Source: Rodentibacter genomosp. 1 (GTDB lineage Bacteria; Pseudomonadota; Gammaproteobacteria; Enterobacterales; Pasteurellaceae). Taken from it: a stretch of 64,000 bases of DNA. Made by a program: the position numbers and the translations under genes. The notes beneath the pieces were generated by a model that was not told the DNA's origin, did no database searches, and worked only from the letters and a program-made list of their open reading frames with translations. The stretch is from assembly GCF_001999285.1 (NCBI RefSeq), contig NZ_MLHN01000007.1:62001-126000 (forward strand), written 5' to 3'. How positions within the stretch are numbered: position 1 is the stretch's first letter; each line of letters begins with the position of its first letter. Of this stretch, positions 42,550 to 51,912 are shown piece after piece.

Positions 42550-44688
42550 ATGGAAAACCTTAAATATATTATTGAAGATAGTACAATTGCAGAACTTTTA
42601 GGTGTACAAAACTTTTCTACCGATGAGGCTGCTATATTAGAATTAGTGAAAAATGCATATGATGCGAATGCTTTAAATTTGACTATGGAATTTATGGGTA
42701 CAATGTTAAAGATAACTGACGATGGAGATGGAATGGATTCAGAGGATATAAAGAAACATTGGATGCATATAGGAAAGAGCAGTAAAGGATATAGTTTTGT
42801 TGATATAAATAAAAATGTGAGAGTCCAAGCGGGTTCAAAAGGTGTAGGTAGATTTGCATTATCAAGGTTAGGTAAGAATGTACGATTACACAGTAAGAAG
42901 ATTGAAAAAGATGGTGTTATTTGGGAAACAGATTGGAATAAATCAACATTATATTTAGACCATAATATAAAAAATAAAGGTACTTGTATTTTAATAAACA
43001 ATCTTAGAGAAAAATGGAGTACTAATAGGATAAAAAAATTAAACAAGTACCTTGAAAGAACATATCATGATACAGCCATGAAGATTAGAATTAAATCTAA
43101 TGAATACGATGAATTTATAGGTTTGCATTTTCCAGAACCAGAACCTGGTAAAAACTGTAGATCAAATATTAAGTTAGAATACGATAAAGGAATTTTATCT
43201 ATATTAGTATTTTCTGATGAATTTACTAATGAAGCCGAAAAATATTGCCCTAAAATAGATTTAAATAAACATATTTCTAAAGTAAACATTATTGATGAAC
43301 TTGAAGGAAATGATATTATTGACTTATCAGGCTATGATTTAATTAATAAATTAAATGAACTTGGCAGATTTTCTGCTAATTTATTTTTTAATCTAAATGC
43401 GACAAACTATGATAAAGAAAAGTTTTTATATAAATATCTAAATACAATTGAAAATATTGAAAGTGGAGTAATTTTATATAGAAATGCTTTTAGTATCTCT
43501 TCATTTGAAGGTGAAAAAGATTGGTTAGGATTAGGAAAAAGATCGAGAAAATCACCGGCAGCAGCATCTCACCCCACTGGTTCCTGGAGAGTCAGAGAAA
43601 ATCAAATATCAGGGTATGTATTAATTGATAAAAAAATAAATTATATGTTACAAGATCTTATGAACAGACAAGGATTGGATGAAAATATATATTATAAGTT
43701 ATTTGTCCAAATTATATTAATTGGATTGAAAGAGTTTGAAAGATATAGACAAGATATAGTTAGAGCGATAAATATAAAAAATAAAAAAGAAGAAGAAATA
43801 TCTACTAATAAAATATCAGATAAAATTGTAAATAATCCTAAAAAATTAGATAAGCTAGACGATCGTGATAAAAAACAACTCATTGATGAGCTTAAATCAT
43901 TCAGACAAGATAGTAAGAAATTTGAAAGAGAGAAATCGGATGTAGAAGCAAGATATAAATATGATGTAAGGATCTTAAATGTGCTTGCTACGATTGGACT
44001 AAAAGCATCATCTATTGCTCATGAAATGAAGACCGATAGAAACGTGATGTATAGCAATTGTTCATATATTATTGATGCATTGAAAGAATACGGACTTTGG
44101 GAGAAACTTAACCATCCAGAAAACACAAATAAACATCATAAAAACATTCCTTCATTATTAAAAAGAATGGATGACGTAGGGAAAAAAATTATATCTTTCA
44201 TGGATACAATGTTAATTGAAATAGAAAAGAAACAATTTAAAACAACCTTACTAAATATTAAAGAGGTTGTTACAAATATAAAAAATGTTTGGGAAAAAGA
44301 CTATGGAACAATTAAAATAAATATAGACTCCGAGGAAAATACCATATACAATATATCAGAGGATCTGGTTAGAGTTATATTAGATAACTTAATTTTAAAC
44401 AGTATACAGCAAAATGAAACTAATTTTGAATTAAAATTATCAATTAAAATAATTAAACATAATGAATTTATTCTTATAATTTATTCAGATAATGGAATTG
44501 GACTAGATCACAAATATGTAGTTAATCCTTTTAAGATATTAGAGGTACATGAAACAACACGCAATAATGGGCATGGTCTTGGGATGTGGATTGTCAATAA
44601 CACAATAACTATGACAGGAGGGGAAATAAAAAAAATAGAAGGAAGTAATGGGTTTAAAATTGAGTTTACTTTAGGGGATAAAAGCTAA
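42550..44688 (+). CDS. Double GHKL ATPase: MORC/Hsp90-like N-terminus plus histidine-kinase-like C-terminus
   Basis: A 712-residue protein (start MENLKYIIEDSTIAELLG, GGAG at 5-base spacing). The N-terminal module has an N-box ELVKNAYDANA (E31, N35, D38), DDGDGMD (57-63) and GSKGVGRFALSRLG (from 95), as in Hsp90/MutL/MORC ATPases. A charged, lysine-rich, probably coiled-coil segment spans ~400-470. The C-terminal module resembles a sensor kinase: SSIAHEMK (H491), DNLILNS (612-618), SDNGIGLD (~646-653), an F-box-like NPFKILEVHETTR, and GHGLGMWIV (674-682). There is no transmembrane segment or signal, so it is cytoplasmic. Both ATP sites look intact. Kinase activity is inferred from motifs only; H491 may not be phosphorylated. 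The stop overlaps the next start by one base. Confidence 0.82.
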   Translation: MENLKYIIEDSTIAELLGVQNFSTDEAAILELVKNAYDANALNLTMEFMGTMLKITDDGDGMDSEDIKKHWMHIGKSSKGYSFVDINKNVRVQAGSKGVGRFALSRLGKNVRLHSKKIEKDGVIWETDWNKSTLYLDHNIKNKGTCILINNLREKWSTNRIKKLNKYLERTYHDTAMKIRIKSNEYDEFIGLHFPEPEPGKNCRSNIKLEYDKGILSILVFSDEFTNEAEKYCPKIDLNKHISKVNIIDELEGNDIIDLSGYDLINKLNELGRFSANLFFNLNATNYDKEKFLYKYLNTIENIESGVILYRNAFSISSFEGEKDWLGLGKRSRKSPAAASHPTGSWRVRENQISGYVLIDKKINYMLQDLMNRQGLDENIYYKLFVQIILIGLKEFERYRQDIVRAINIKNKKEEEISTNKISDKIVNNPKKLDKLDDRDKKQLIDELKSFRQDSKKFEREKSDVEARYKYDVRILNVLATIGLKASSIAHEMKTDRNVMYSNCSYIIDALKEYGLWEKLNHPENTNKHHKNIPSLLKRMDDVGKKIISFMDTMLIEIEKKQFKTTLLNIKEVVTNIKNVWEKDYGTIKINIDSEENTIYNISEDLVRVILDNLILNSIQQNETNFELKLSIKIIKHNEFILIIYSDNGIGLDHKYVVNPFKILEVHETTRNNGHGLGMWIVNNTITMTGGEIKKIEGSNGFKIEFTLGDKS

Positions 44689-45284
44689 TGGAAAAAATAA
44701 AAATTGTTTATATTGATGATGTTCCAGATGCAGCATTATCAAGTTATTTAGACAAATATAAAATTGAAGGCTATCAGATTGAGTCAATAGATATAGAATT
44801 TGATCCTAAAAATGGATATGAGAGTCTTATACAAAATAATGACGTCTTATCTGCAAATATAATTTTTATTGACTCTAGACTATTTGAGAATAGAGATCCA
44901 ACTCAAAGAAAATTTACTGGAGAAGAATTTAAACTAATATTTAAGAAAATATTTCCCTTTATAGAAGTTATTGTAATAACTCAGAATACTATCCAAGATG
45001 GATACCAAACTATTGCGAAATATAACTCAAAAAATCAAAAAGACGCTAATGAATATTATAGTTCGATTATTCCTTATAAAATAAAAGAAGCGATAAAAAA
45101 CATTAATGAGTCACGAAAAATAATGGATATTATTAGGAACAATCGCTCATGGGATAATTACTTTTTTGTTGAAAAGCTTACTAATTCATTAAACGGAATT
45201 GTCTCATATGATGAACTTAAAAAAGAGGATATTGATAATATTGTAAGTTTATTTAAAGAGATTAAAGGTAGTATAGATGACTGA
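44688..45284 (+). CDS. Receiver-like protein without a recognised output domain
   Basis: A 198-residue protein starting MEKIKIVYIDDVPDAALSSY. The N-terminal ~120 residues fit a response-regulator receiver: acidic pair D10-D11, candidate phospho-acceptor D62 in IIFIDSRLF, and the conserved hydroxyl residue T98 in VIVITQN. The usual lysine after T98 is not obvious, so chemistry may be atypical. Residues ~130-198 are helical and match no output domain I know. The start codon overlaps the stop of the double-GHKL gene (TAATG), strongly suggesting the two proteins are partners. Last 8 bases overlap the HNH gene. Confidence 0.65.
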   Translation: MEKIKIVYIDDVPDAALSSYLDKYKIEGYQIESIDIEFDPKNGYESLIQNNDVLSANIIFIDSRLFENRDPTQRKFTGEEFKLIFKKIFPFIEVIVITQNTIQDGYQTIAKYNSKNQKDANEYYSSIIPYKIKEAIKNINESRKIMDIIRNNRSWDNYFFVEKLTNSLNGIVSYDELKKEDIDNIVSLFKEIKGSIDD

Positions 45285-45906
45285 TTACAGAAACACAGAA
45301 TATTGTCCCAATTTAAATAATATTCTGGTATCGAAGCAAAGTGTAAAGAGTTTAATTTTAAATGATCATCCTAGGGCAAAAGACATGCATACTTACATAA
45401 GTAATAATAGTTATAACTATAAAAATGTATTTTTAGAAGCCTACAATCACAAATGCTCATATTGTGGAGTGTCAATTGAACTATTACCCAAACGTTACTT
45501 TGAAATAGATCACTTCTTATATAAAAAATCTCCTAAATTTAAGACAAAGGCAAACGCTGGAAATATAGATAACCTTGTACTGGCTTGTCATGACTGTAAC
45601 CATAATAAACTTGATTTTGATGTTGAAAGTAATAATTGTGTTAATTTACATCCAGACTTGAGCTCCATAAAAGATACATTTACTAGAGACGATAAGTATT
45701 ATATAAGAGTATCCCCCAAATTTCTAGGAAATATACACATAGAGGAATTTTATAGAAAGTTAAAACTTGATTCTGAAGTTCATAGATTAGACTATTTATT
45801 AATGAATCTTATAGGTTTCCAAAAAAAGTATAAAAGCAATACAAATTTATATACAAAACTTGGAGAAGTAATTCAAATTTTAAGAGTAACAAGAAATACA
45901 TTCTGA
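45277..45906 (+). CDS. HNH endonuclease
   Basis: A 209-residue protein. The HNH/zinc core is clear: C60-x2-C63 (CSYCGVSI), EIDHF with D78-H79, N99 in NIDNLVLACHDCNHNK, C104-x2-C107 and H109. This beta-beta-alpha-metal fold cuts DNA, less often RNA. About 55 residues precede the core and 100 follow it. It overlaps the receiver gene by 8 bases and closes the four-gene island operon, so it is the likely effector nuclease for the methyltransferase/GHKL proteins. AT-rich, no USS. Confidence 0.85.
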   Translation: MTDYRNTEYCPNLNNILVSKQSVKSLILNDHPRAKDMHTYISNNSYNYKNVFLEAYNHKCSYCGVSIELLPKRYFEIDHFLYKKSPKFKTKANAGNIDNLVLACHDCNHNKLDFDVESNNCVNLHPDLSSIKDTFTRDDKYYIRVSPKFLGNIHIEEFYRKLKLDSEVHRLDYLLMNLIGFQKKYKSNTNLYTKLGEVIQILRVTRNTF

Positions 45907-46027
45907 TGACTAAAGTCTAGAAGATAAAACCTAATCTAGTTGTTTACTCTTAAGGTTCAATTAACGTCAGATTGGTTTTTTCTTCTACAGCTAATCTTCC
46001 ACACAATTTTACCTTATCTTATATCCA

Positions 46028-46063
46028 ATAAAAATGGCAGCAAATCGCTATTTTTGCAGCCAT
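46028..46063 (-). terminator. Terminator of srmB
   Basis: An 11-bp stem with one mismatch (46034-46044 with 46053-46063) and, on the minus strand, a following TTTTATT run; 6 bases beyond the srmB stop. It could also stop transcripts leaving the island from the other side. Confidence 0.65.
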
Positions 46064-46068
46064 GTTGA

Positions 46069-47409
46069 TTATGGTAGTTCTGAGTTTGTTGGATTTTCAC
46101 TACTACTCGCCTTTCTCCGCTTCCCAATATTTTTCGTATCCTTGTGCCGCAATTTCACTTTTTTCTTCGCCGCCTCTTTTTTCTTTTCTTCCCGTTTTGT
46201 TTTGATACGGGCCTTTTGTTTTTTACTCACCGATTTAATTTCACCGTCTTTCGGTGGTTTGGTGCGGGGTTCCAAGCCTTCCAAAACACGGGCTTTTAAT
46301 ATTTCTTCCGTATAACGCTTAATTTTGCCGAGTAATTTATAATCGTGGGCTTCCACAAAAGATACCGCAGTGCCTTTTTTGCCTGCTCGAGCGGTGCGCC
46401 CAATACGGTGTAGATAAGTATCCGCACTATATGGCAAATCAAAATTCATCACATGGCTGACATCATCAATATCAATACCTCGAGCCGCTACATCCGTTGC
46501 CACTAATACTGTCACCACACCCAATTTTAATTTATCAATGGCATTATTACGTTGGGTTTGAGCCATTTCACCTTCCAAGTAAGCGGAACGAATACCCCGT
46601 TTACGCAAGGTTTCGGAAAGTTCTCGGGCATTTTCACGGCGACGCACAAAAATAATGCCTCGGCTTACTTTTTCTGTTTCAATAAAACGAGCCAATAATT
46701 TCACTTTGTGTTCATAACTATCGGCGTGGTAATACCACTGATTGATTTTTTTCCGTTCACGGCGGCTTGGTTCGGCATCTACTTGCACGGGATCATTAAG
46801 CAGACGTTCGGCAAAATCCACCAATAATTCCCCCTCTAAGGTTGCTGAAAATAATAAGGTTTGTTTACGCCAACGGGTTTCCGCCGCAATTTTTTCCGCA
46901 TCTTGTCCAAAGCCCATTTGCAACATTCTGTCTGCTTCATCAAAAATTAAGATTTCCACCGAACGACAATCAAAATTCTCTTCTTGAATATATTGCAATA
47001 AACGCCCTGGGGTCGCCACCACCAAATCTTGATTGGTATTGAAAACTTCACCATGGTTTTGATAGGCCACACCGCCGGTGATGGTAGCGATGTTTAAATG
47101 GGTAAATTGTGCTAATTCTTCCGCCTGTTGTGCCACCTGCATCGCCAGCTCACGGGTTGGGGTTAATACAAGAATACGTGGCGGGCCGGGTTTACGACGT
47201 GGATAATCAAGCAGATGTTGCAATGCCGGTAAGAGAAATGCTGCCGTTTTTCCTGTTCCCGTTGGGGCAGAACCTAACACATCACGGGCTTCCATTGCTG
47301 CCGGAATCGCATTCAATTGAATCGCTGTTGGACGTGAATACCCTTTTTTTTCAAGCGCTTGAAGAAGTTCAGGGGAAAGATCGAATTGTTCAAATTGGGG
47401 AAAATTCAT
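46069..47409 (-). CDS. srmB: DEAD-box RNA helicase SrmB
   Basis: A 446-residue helicase with all classic motifs: Q-motif region (GYSRPTAIQ), motif I SAPTGTGKT, PTRELA, TPGR, DEAD (IFDEADRML), SAT, and HRIGRTAR. The C-terminal ~70 residues are lysine-rich, as in SrmB, which assists early 50S ribosome assembly. It begins MNFPQFEQFDLSPELLQALE, matching SrmB rather than RhlE or DeaD. Divergent from trmN6, which is also next to srmB in E. coli. Confidence 0.92.
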   Translation of the reverse strand: MNFPQFEQFDLSPELLQALEKKGYSRPTAIQLNAIPAAMEARDVLGSAPTGTGKTAAFLLPALQHLLDYPRRKPGPPRILVLTPTRELAMQVAQQAEELAQFTHLNIATITGGVAYQNHGEVFNTNQDLVVATPGRLLQYIQEENFDCRSVEILIFDEADRMLQMGFGQDAEKIAAETRWRKQTLLFSATLEGELLVDFAERLLNDPVQVDAEPSRRERKKINQWYYHADSYEHKVKLLARFIETEKVSRGIIFVRRRENARELSETLRKRGIRSAYLEGEMAQTQRNNAIDKLKLGVVTVLVATDVAARGIDIDDVSHVMNFDLPYSADTYLHRIGRTARAGKKGTAVSFVEAHDYKLLGKIKRYTEEILKARVLEGLEPRTKPPKDGEIKSVSKKQKARIKTKREEKKKEAAKKKVKLRHKDTKNIGKRRKASSSENPTNSELP

Positions 47410-47509
47410 TATTGTATGGTTATTTGTTAAAATTGGCGCAAATTATACCTGAAAAGCCTCGAAATGACTAAAAATAAACAGGAAAGTGCGGTCAATTTAA
47501 GAAATATTT

Positions 47510-48208
47510 ATGAGTAGTTTCACCTTTAAACAATTTCACATTAATCAGCAACATTGCGCAATGAAAGTAGGTACGGACGGTATTTTACTGGGGGCGTGGG
47601 CTGACACAAATCATTGTAAAAATATACTGGATATGGGAAGCGGAACAGGCTTGCTGGCATTAATGCTTGCACAACGCAGTACGTCAGATTGCCAAATTCA
47701 TGCCGTTGAATTAGATCCTGCCGCCGCACAACAAGCACAAGAAAATATTACGCTTTCACCTTGGAAATCACGTATAAATTTGGTTCAGGGAGATGTGCAA
47801 CATTTTTTATCCGACACAAAAGAAACCTTTGATCTCATTGTCGCCAATCCTCCCTATTTTGAACAAGGCGTGGAATGTAAAAACGAAGAACGAGAGTTAG
47901 CCCGTTATACTACACAAAGTCATTTAGATTGGCTAACCTGGGCGGCTAAACGCTTATCTGAAAAGGGAAAAATCAGTTTTGTGTTACCCTATGAAGCAGC
48001 AAAAACCCTCGAAAAACTGACCGCTCTTTGTTGTGTCAAACAAACGGAAGTCATCACAAAAATCGGAAAATCGCCACAAAGAATGTTAATCACCTTTTCC
48101 AAACAATCACAAAAATTAGTGCATGAGCAAATCGTGATTTACGATGAAAAAAACCGTTATACCAAGGAATTTACCGAATTAACGAAGGATTTTTATTTGA
48201 AATTTTAA
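47510..48208 (+). CDS. trmN6: tRNA1(Val) (adenine-37-N6)-methyltransferase
   Basis: A 232-residue SAM-dependent methyltransferase (YfiC). Motif I is ILDMGSGTGLLALMLAQ and the adenine-N6 catalytic motif is NPPYFEQG. The N-terminal FTFKQFHINQQHCAMKVGTD matches the YfiC family. It modifies A37 of tRNA-Val. The start has only a weak ribosome binding site. Adjacent and divergent to srmB, as in E. coli. Confidence 0.9.
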   Translation: MSSFTFKQFHINQQHCAMKVGTDGILLGAWADTNHCKNILDMGSGTGLLALMLAQRSTSDCQIHAVELDPAAAQQAQENITLSPWKSRINLVQGDVQHFLSDTKETFDLIVANPPYFEQGVECKNEERELARYTTQSHLDWLTWAAKRLSEKGKISFVLPYEAAKTLEKLTALCCVKQTEVITKIGKSPQRMLITFSKQSQKLVHEQIVIYDEKNRYTKEFTELTKDFYLKF

Positions 48209-48209
48209 T

Positions 48210-48247
48210 AATAAAGGCAGCCTTAAATTCCCAAGGTTGCCTTTATT
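48210..48247. terminator. Bidirectional terminator between trmN6 and pnuC
   Basis: Arms AAAGGCAGCCTT and AAGGTTGCCTTT pair with one mismatch around an 8-base loop, with T-rich flanks. Confidence 0.7.
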
Positions 48248-48275
48248 CTCTCTAAAGTGCGGTTGTTTTTTTTCC

Positions 48276-48947
48276 TTATTTTGACAATTTCGTCCAGTTG
48301 TAATAACCGTAAAGGGAGTTCAGTAAATACGCACTGTACATTAAATACATCGCCGGTGTTTCCGCCCATAAAATAATAGAAAGAATATTAAGGACAATCC
48401 ACAACAGCCATTGTTCACGATAACGCAAAATCATCAGCAACTGGGCTGCCACCACGATAATGGTCGTTAAGCCGTCTAACCCAGTTGAACTTCCGCCCGC
48501 CGTCTGCAAGGCTTGAACAAATAAAAGCGTACCAATACCAATAAAAAGTGCGAGGGCAATCCAACCTTGTGGAGAGAGTGCCTTTGCCACCACGCTTTCG
48601 CCGCCATTGTCATTTTGCATATTATTTTTCCACATGAAATAGCCGATAAACTGTGCCGGCAAATAGACATAAAGTACGGTGTTCATTTCCCCTAAGAAAT
48701 TTTGCCCCCATGCCACATAGAAATAGGTATAAGCAAAAATCAAGCCGAAGAAATAGTTACTGATTTTCCCTTTACTCACCAATACCACACATAAAATGCC
48801 TGAAATACCGGAAATCATTGCCAGCCATGAATCGGGTGCTTGCACATACGCCCAAATTTGCGCCATGATAAATACCACCAGCCAGACCACTTCAAAAGGC
48901 TTCCAACCGGATAAAAACTCCCGTTTAAGACGTTCAGACCAATCCAT
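48276..48947 (-). CDS. pnuC: Nicotinamide riboside transporter PnuC
   Basis: A 223-residue inner membrane protein with seven or so hydrophobic segments. Conserved PnuC landmarks include ISGISGILCVVLVSKGKISNYFF near residue 50, YLPAQFIGYFMW and the C-terminal LLNSLYGYYNWTKL. It imports nicotinamide riboside for NAD synthesis, the route that underlies V-factor use in Haemophilus. GGAG precedes the ATG. A perfect CRP site lies 90 bases upstream, shared with divergent rapA. Confidence 0.93.
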   Translation of the reverse strand: MDWSERLKREFLSGWKPFEVVWLVVFIMAQIWAYVQAPDSWLAMISGISGILCVVLVSKGKISNYFFGLIFAYTYFYVAWGQNFLGEMNTVLYVYLPAQFIGYFMWKNNMQNDNGGESVVAKALSPQGWIALALFIGIGTLLFVQALQTAGGSSTGLDGLTTIIVVAAQLLMILRYREQWLLWIVLNILSIILWAETPAMYLMYSAYLLNSLYGYYNWTKLSK

Positions 48948-49036
48948 TTTTTACTCCATAATAATGAAAAAAACCGCGCCATTTTTGCACCGCACTTTGG
49001 CAAAGTAAAGCATAGAATCAGAACAATCGCCACGAT

Positions 49037-49052
49037 TGTGATAGAGATCACA
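49037..49052. promoter_or_regulatory. CRP binding site between pnuC and rapA
   Basis: TGTGATAGAGATCACA is a perfect TGTGA-N6-TCACA site, about 90 bases from the pnuC start and 75 from the rapA start. It could serve either divergent gene; control of NAD-precursor uptake by cAMP-CRP is the likelier reading. Confidence 0.75.
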
Positions 49053-49126
49053 GTTTTCATTGCTTTCCCTTTGAATCGGGCTACAATAGCCGCCCGAATT
49101 TTAATGAATGAAAAATAGAGAATTGT

Positions 49127-51910
49127 ATGACACCTTTTGCCCTTGGTCAGCGTTGGTTAAGCGGAAGTGAAAATAACCTTGGATTAGGCACTGTTACTGC
49201 TTTTGATATGCGTACTGTGACGTTGCATTTTCCTGCCTCTGACGAAACGCGTATTTATTCTATCGCTCAAGCCCCTCTCACCCGCATTCAATTTAACAAA
49301 GGTGAAACCTTAAATCATAAAGACGGTTGGCAAGGCAAGATTGTGGATATTCAAAGCATGAACGGCTTGAATTTTTATTTGGTAGAAAATCCGCAAGGTG
49401 AACAAGTGATCGTTCAAGAAAGTGATATTTCACCGCTTATTTCCTTTAGTTCGGCGAAAGATCGCCTCTTTTCCGCACAGTTAGATCGTAGCCATCATTT
49501 TGCGTTGCGTTATCGTACCCTCAAGCACCAACAAGCCCAATTTCAATCGCCATTACGTGGTTTACGCGGTATTCGTGCCGGTTTAATTCCCCATCAATTG
49601 CATATTGCCGCTGAAGTGGGCAACCGAGTGAATCCCCGAGTATTGCTTGCCGATGAAGTAGGATTAGGTAAAACTATTGAAGCCGGTATGATTTTACAAA
49701 ATCAACTGTTTGCCGAAAAAGTTCAACGTGTATTAGTGCTTGTGCCGGAAACGTTACAACATCAATGGCTGGTTGAGATGTTGCGCCGATTTAATTTGCA
49801 TTTTTCACTGTTTGATGAAGAACGCTGTGAGGATTTTACTATCAGTGGTGAAAATCCTTTTAGCTCGGAATCGCTGATTATTTGTGCCTTAGATTGGTTA
49901 GTGAATTCACCAAAACGTGCCGAACAAGCCCTTGATGCAGGTTTTGATTGCCTTATTGTGGATGAAGCCCATCATTTAGCTTGGTCAGAGGATTCCCCTA
50001 GCCGTGCATATTTATATGTAGAACAACTTACGAAGGTCATTCCTTCTGTATTATTACTCACCGCCACACCGGAACAATTAGGGCAAGCAAGCCATTTTGC
50101 CCGATTACGATTACTCGATCCCGAACGCTTTTTTGATTATGCGACTTTTCAAAAAGAGCAACAAAATTACCAACCGGTGGCGCAAGCAGTGCAATCTTTA
50201 CTGGAAGATAAACCACTAAGTGCGGTCGAAAAAAATCAGATTTCTCAATTGCTGGGAGAACAAAATACCGCTCAACTTTTTCAAGACATTAATAATTCTA
50301 ATGAAGAAGCACAATCAGCACGCCAAACCTTAATCCAAAATTTGATTGATCGCCATGGCACAAGCCGAGTGTTATTCCGCAATACACGCCAAGGGGTGAA
50401 AGGTTTTCCTCGGCGTATTTATCACCCGATCACGTTAACCGTTGAAAATATCGCTCAAGTGGAAGAGGTGAAAACACAATGGTTGTTGGATTTTGTAAAA
50501 ACACAACGTGATAAAAAAATCTTTGTGATTTGCCAATATGCGCAAACAGCCATTCACCTTGAACAGCATTTACGGGAGAAAGAAGGGATTCGAGCCACGG
50601 TTTTCCACGAAAACATGTCAATTATTGAACGTGACCGTGCTGCTGCTTATTTTTCTGATGTAGAACACGGCGCACAGGTGTTACTCAGTTCCAGCATTGG
50701 CTCAGAGGGGCGCAATTTCCAGTTTGCGGATACGTTAGTCTTATTTGATTTGCCACAAAATCCTGATTTACTTGAACAATGTATCGGGCGTCTAGATCGC
50801 ATCGGTCAGCAAAATGATGTGCAAATTTATGTGCCTTGTGTGGAAAAATCCGCCGATGATGTATTGGCTCGCTGGTATCACGAAGGATTGAATGCCTTTG
50901 AACAAACCACACCGATGGGAATGGCATTATTTGAACAGTTTGCAGAATCGCTACAAAAAGTGCGGTCAAATTCAACCGCACTTTCAGAGCTAGATAACCT
51001 CATTGCAGATACCAAACAAGCACGCGAAAAACTCAAAATCGCCTTGGAACAAGGACGTGATCGCCTATTAGAATTAAACTCCAATGGTGGCGAACAGGCA
51101 AAACAGTTAGCCCATGCTATCGCTGCACAAGATAATGAGGTAGAACTCGTCAATTTTGCCCTAAACTTGTTTGATATTATTGGGGTAGAACAAGAGGATC
51201 TTGGTGAAAACAGCATTGTACTTACCCCTACCGGCACAATGCTTGTACCGGATTTTCCGGGCTTAAAAGAAGAAGGCGTGACAGTCACCTTTGATCGCAA
51301 TCTTGCCCTTGCCCGTGAAGAATTGGAATTTTTAACCTGGGATCACCCAATGATTCGCCAAGGAATTGATCTCATCGCCTCCGGCGATATTGGGAAAGCG
51401 GCAATGGCATTGCTGATTAACAAGCAATTACCTGCCGGCACATTATTATTAGAATTAATTTATGTAGTAGAATCACAATCGCCGAAAGGATTGCAGCTCA
51501 ATCGTTTCCTACCACCTACGCCGATCCGCTTGCTAATTGATAACAAGGGCAATAATATTGCAGAACAGGTTGAATTTGAGAACCTTCACACCAAATTGAA
51601 ACCTCTTGGTAAAGTAGTGGCTAACAAAATGATCAAAATGGCACGCCCGACTTTAGAACAGTTACTTGTTCAGGGCGAAAAGCAAATCCAGCCCCTTGCT
51701 CAATCTTATGTTACCCAAGCACAACAATTAGCAAATCAAAGGTTGAGTGAAGAAATCAACCGATTACAAGCCTTACAAAAGGTGAATAAAAATATCCGCC
51801 AAAGTGAAATTGAGATTTTAGTGGCACAACGTGATGAAGCTTTAGAAACATTGGCAAAAGCAACCTGGCGATTGGATAGCCTTCGGGTTATCGTCACCAA
51901 TAAGGAATAA
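49127..51910 (+). CDS. rapA: RNA polymerase-associated ATPase RapA
   Basis: A 927-residue Swi2/Snf2-type protein. After N-terminal Tudor-like domains (residues ~1-110), the ATPase core shows Walker [13 protein letters not shown] and Walker [10 protein letters not shown], then motif [14 protein letters not shown] and, in the second lobe, [14 protein letters not shown] and [13 protein letters not shown]. RapA recycles stalled RNA polymerase. An inverted USS pair lies inside the coding region at 50957-50984. rluA begins at its stop codon. Confidence 0.95.
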   Translation: MTPFALGQRWLSGSENNLGLGTVTAFDMRTVTLHFPASDETRIYSIAQAPLTRIQFNKGETLNHKDGWQGKIVDIQSMNGLNFYLVENPQGEQVIVQESDISPLISFSSAKDRLFSAQLDRSHHFALRYRTLKHQQAQFQSPLRGLRGIRAGLIPHQLHIAAEVGNRVNPRVLLADEVGLGKTIEAGMILQNQLFAEKVQRVLVLVPETLQHQWLVEMLRRFNLHFSLFDEERCEDFTISGENPFSSESLIICALDWLVNSPKRAEQALDAGFDCLIVDEAHHLAWSEDSPSRAYLYVEQLTKVIPSVLLLTATPEQLGQASHFARLRLLDPERFFDYATFQKEQQNYQPVAQAVQSLLEDKPLSAVEKNQISQLLGEQNTAQLFQDINNSNEEAQSARQTLIQNLIDRHGTSRVLFRNTRQGVKGFPRRIYHPITLTVENIAQVEEVKTQWLLDFVKTQRDKKIFVICQYAQTAIHLEQHLREKEGIRATVFHENMSIIERDRAAAYFSDVEHGAQVLLSSSIGSEGRNFQFADTLVLFDLPQNPDLLEQCIGRLDRIGQQNDVQIYVPCVEKSADDVLARWYHEGLNAFEQTTPMGMALFEQFAESLQKVRSNSTALSELDNLIADTKQAREKLKIALEQGRDRLLELNSNGGEQAKQLAHAIAAQDNEVELVNFALNLFDIIGVEQEDLGENSIVLTPTGTMLVPDFPGLKEEGVTVTFDRNLALAREELEFLTWDHPMIRQGIDLIASGDIGKAAMALLINKQLPAGTLLLELIYVVESQSPKGLQLNRFLPPTPIRLLIDNKGNNIAEQVEFENLHTKLKPLGKVVANKMIKMARPTLEQLLVQGEKQIQPLAQSYVTQAQQLANQRLSEEINRLQALQKVNKNIRQSEIEILVAQRDEALETLAKATWRLDSLRVIVTNKE
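50957..50984. repeat. Inverted USS pair inside the rapA coding region
   Basis: AAAGTGCGGT and its exact complement with an 8-base loop, the same design as the terminators in this window but inside an open frame, encoding part of [11 protein letters not shown] in the linker before a coiled region. No T-run follows. Confidence 0.85.
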
Positions 51911-51912
51911 TG

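Noticed and set aside
42510-43046. Long antisense frame opposite the start of the double-GHKL gene
   Set aside because: It is the mirror of a real AT-rich coding region, with no ribosome binding site and low-complexity hydrophobic composition.
40904-45906. Reading the island as a Septu, Gabija or Detocs system
   Set aside because: Septu needs an SMC-like ATPase, Gabija an OLD-like nuclease with a UvrD helicase, and Detocs a PNP-type effector; none of these domains is present, although HNH and kinase/receiver parts are shared in general type.
45954-46022. Short minus-strand segment GRLAVEEKTNLTLIEP between the island and srmB
   Set aside because: It looks protein-like and could be the tail of a deleted gene, but it is only about 22 codons with no start and matches no family I can name.
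48815-49060. Frame starting MKTVISITIVAIVLILCFTLPKC on the minus strand overlapping the pnuC start
   Set aside because: It has a plausible ribosome site and a hydrophobic start, but most of it runs in another frame through pnuC and its beginning lies over a perfect CRP site; more likely chance.
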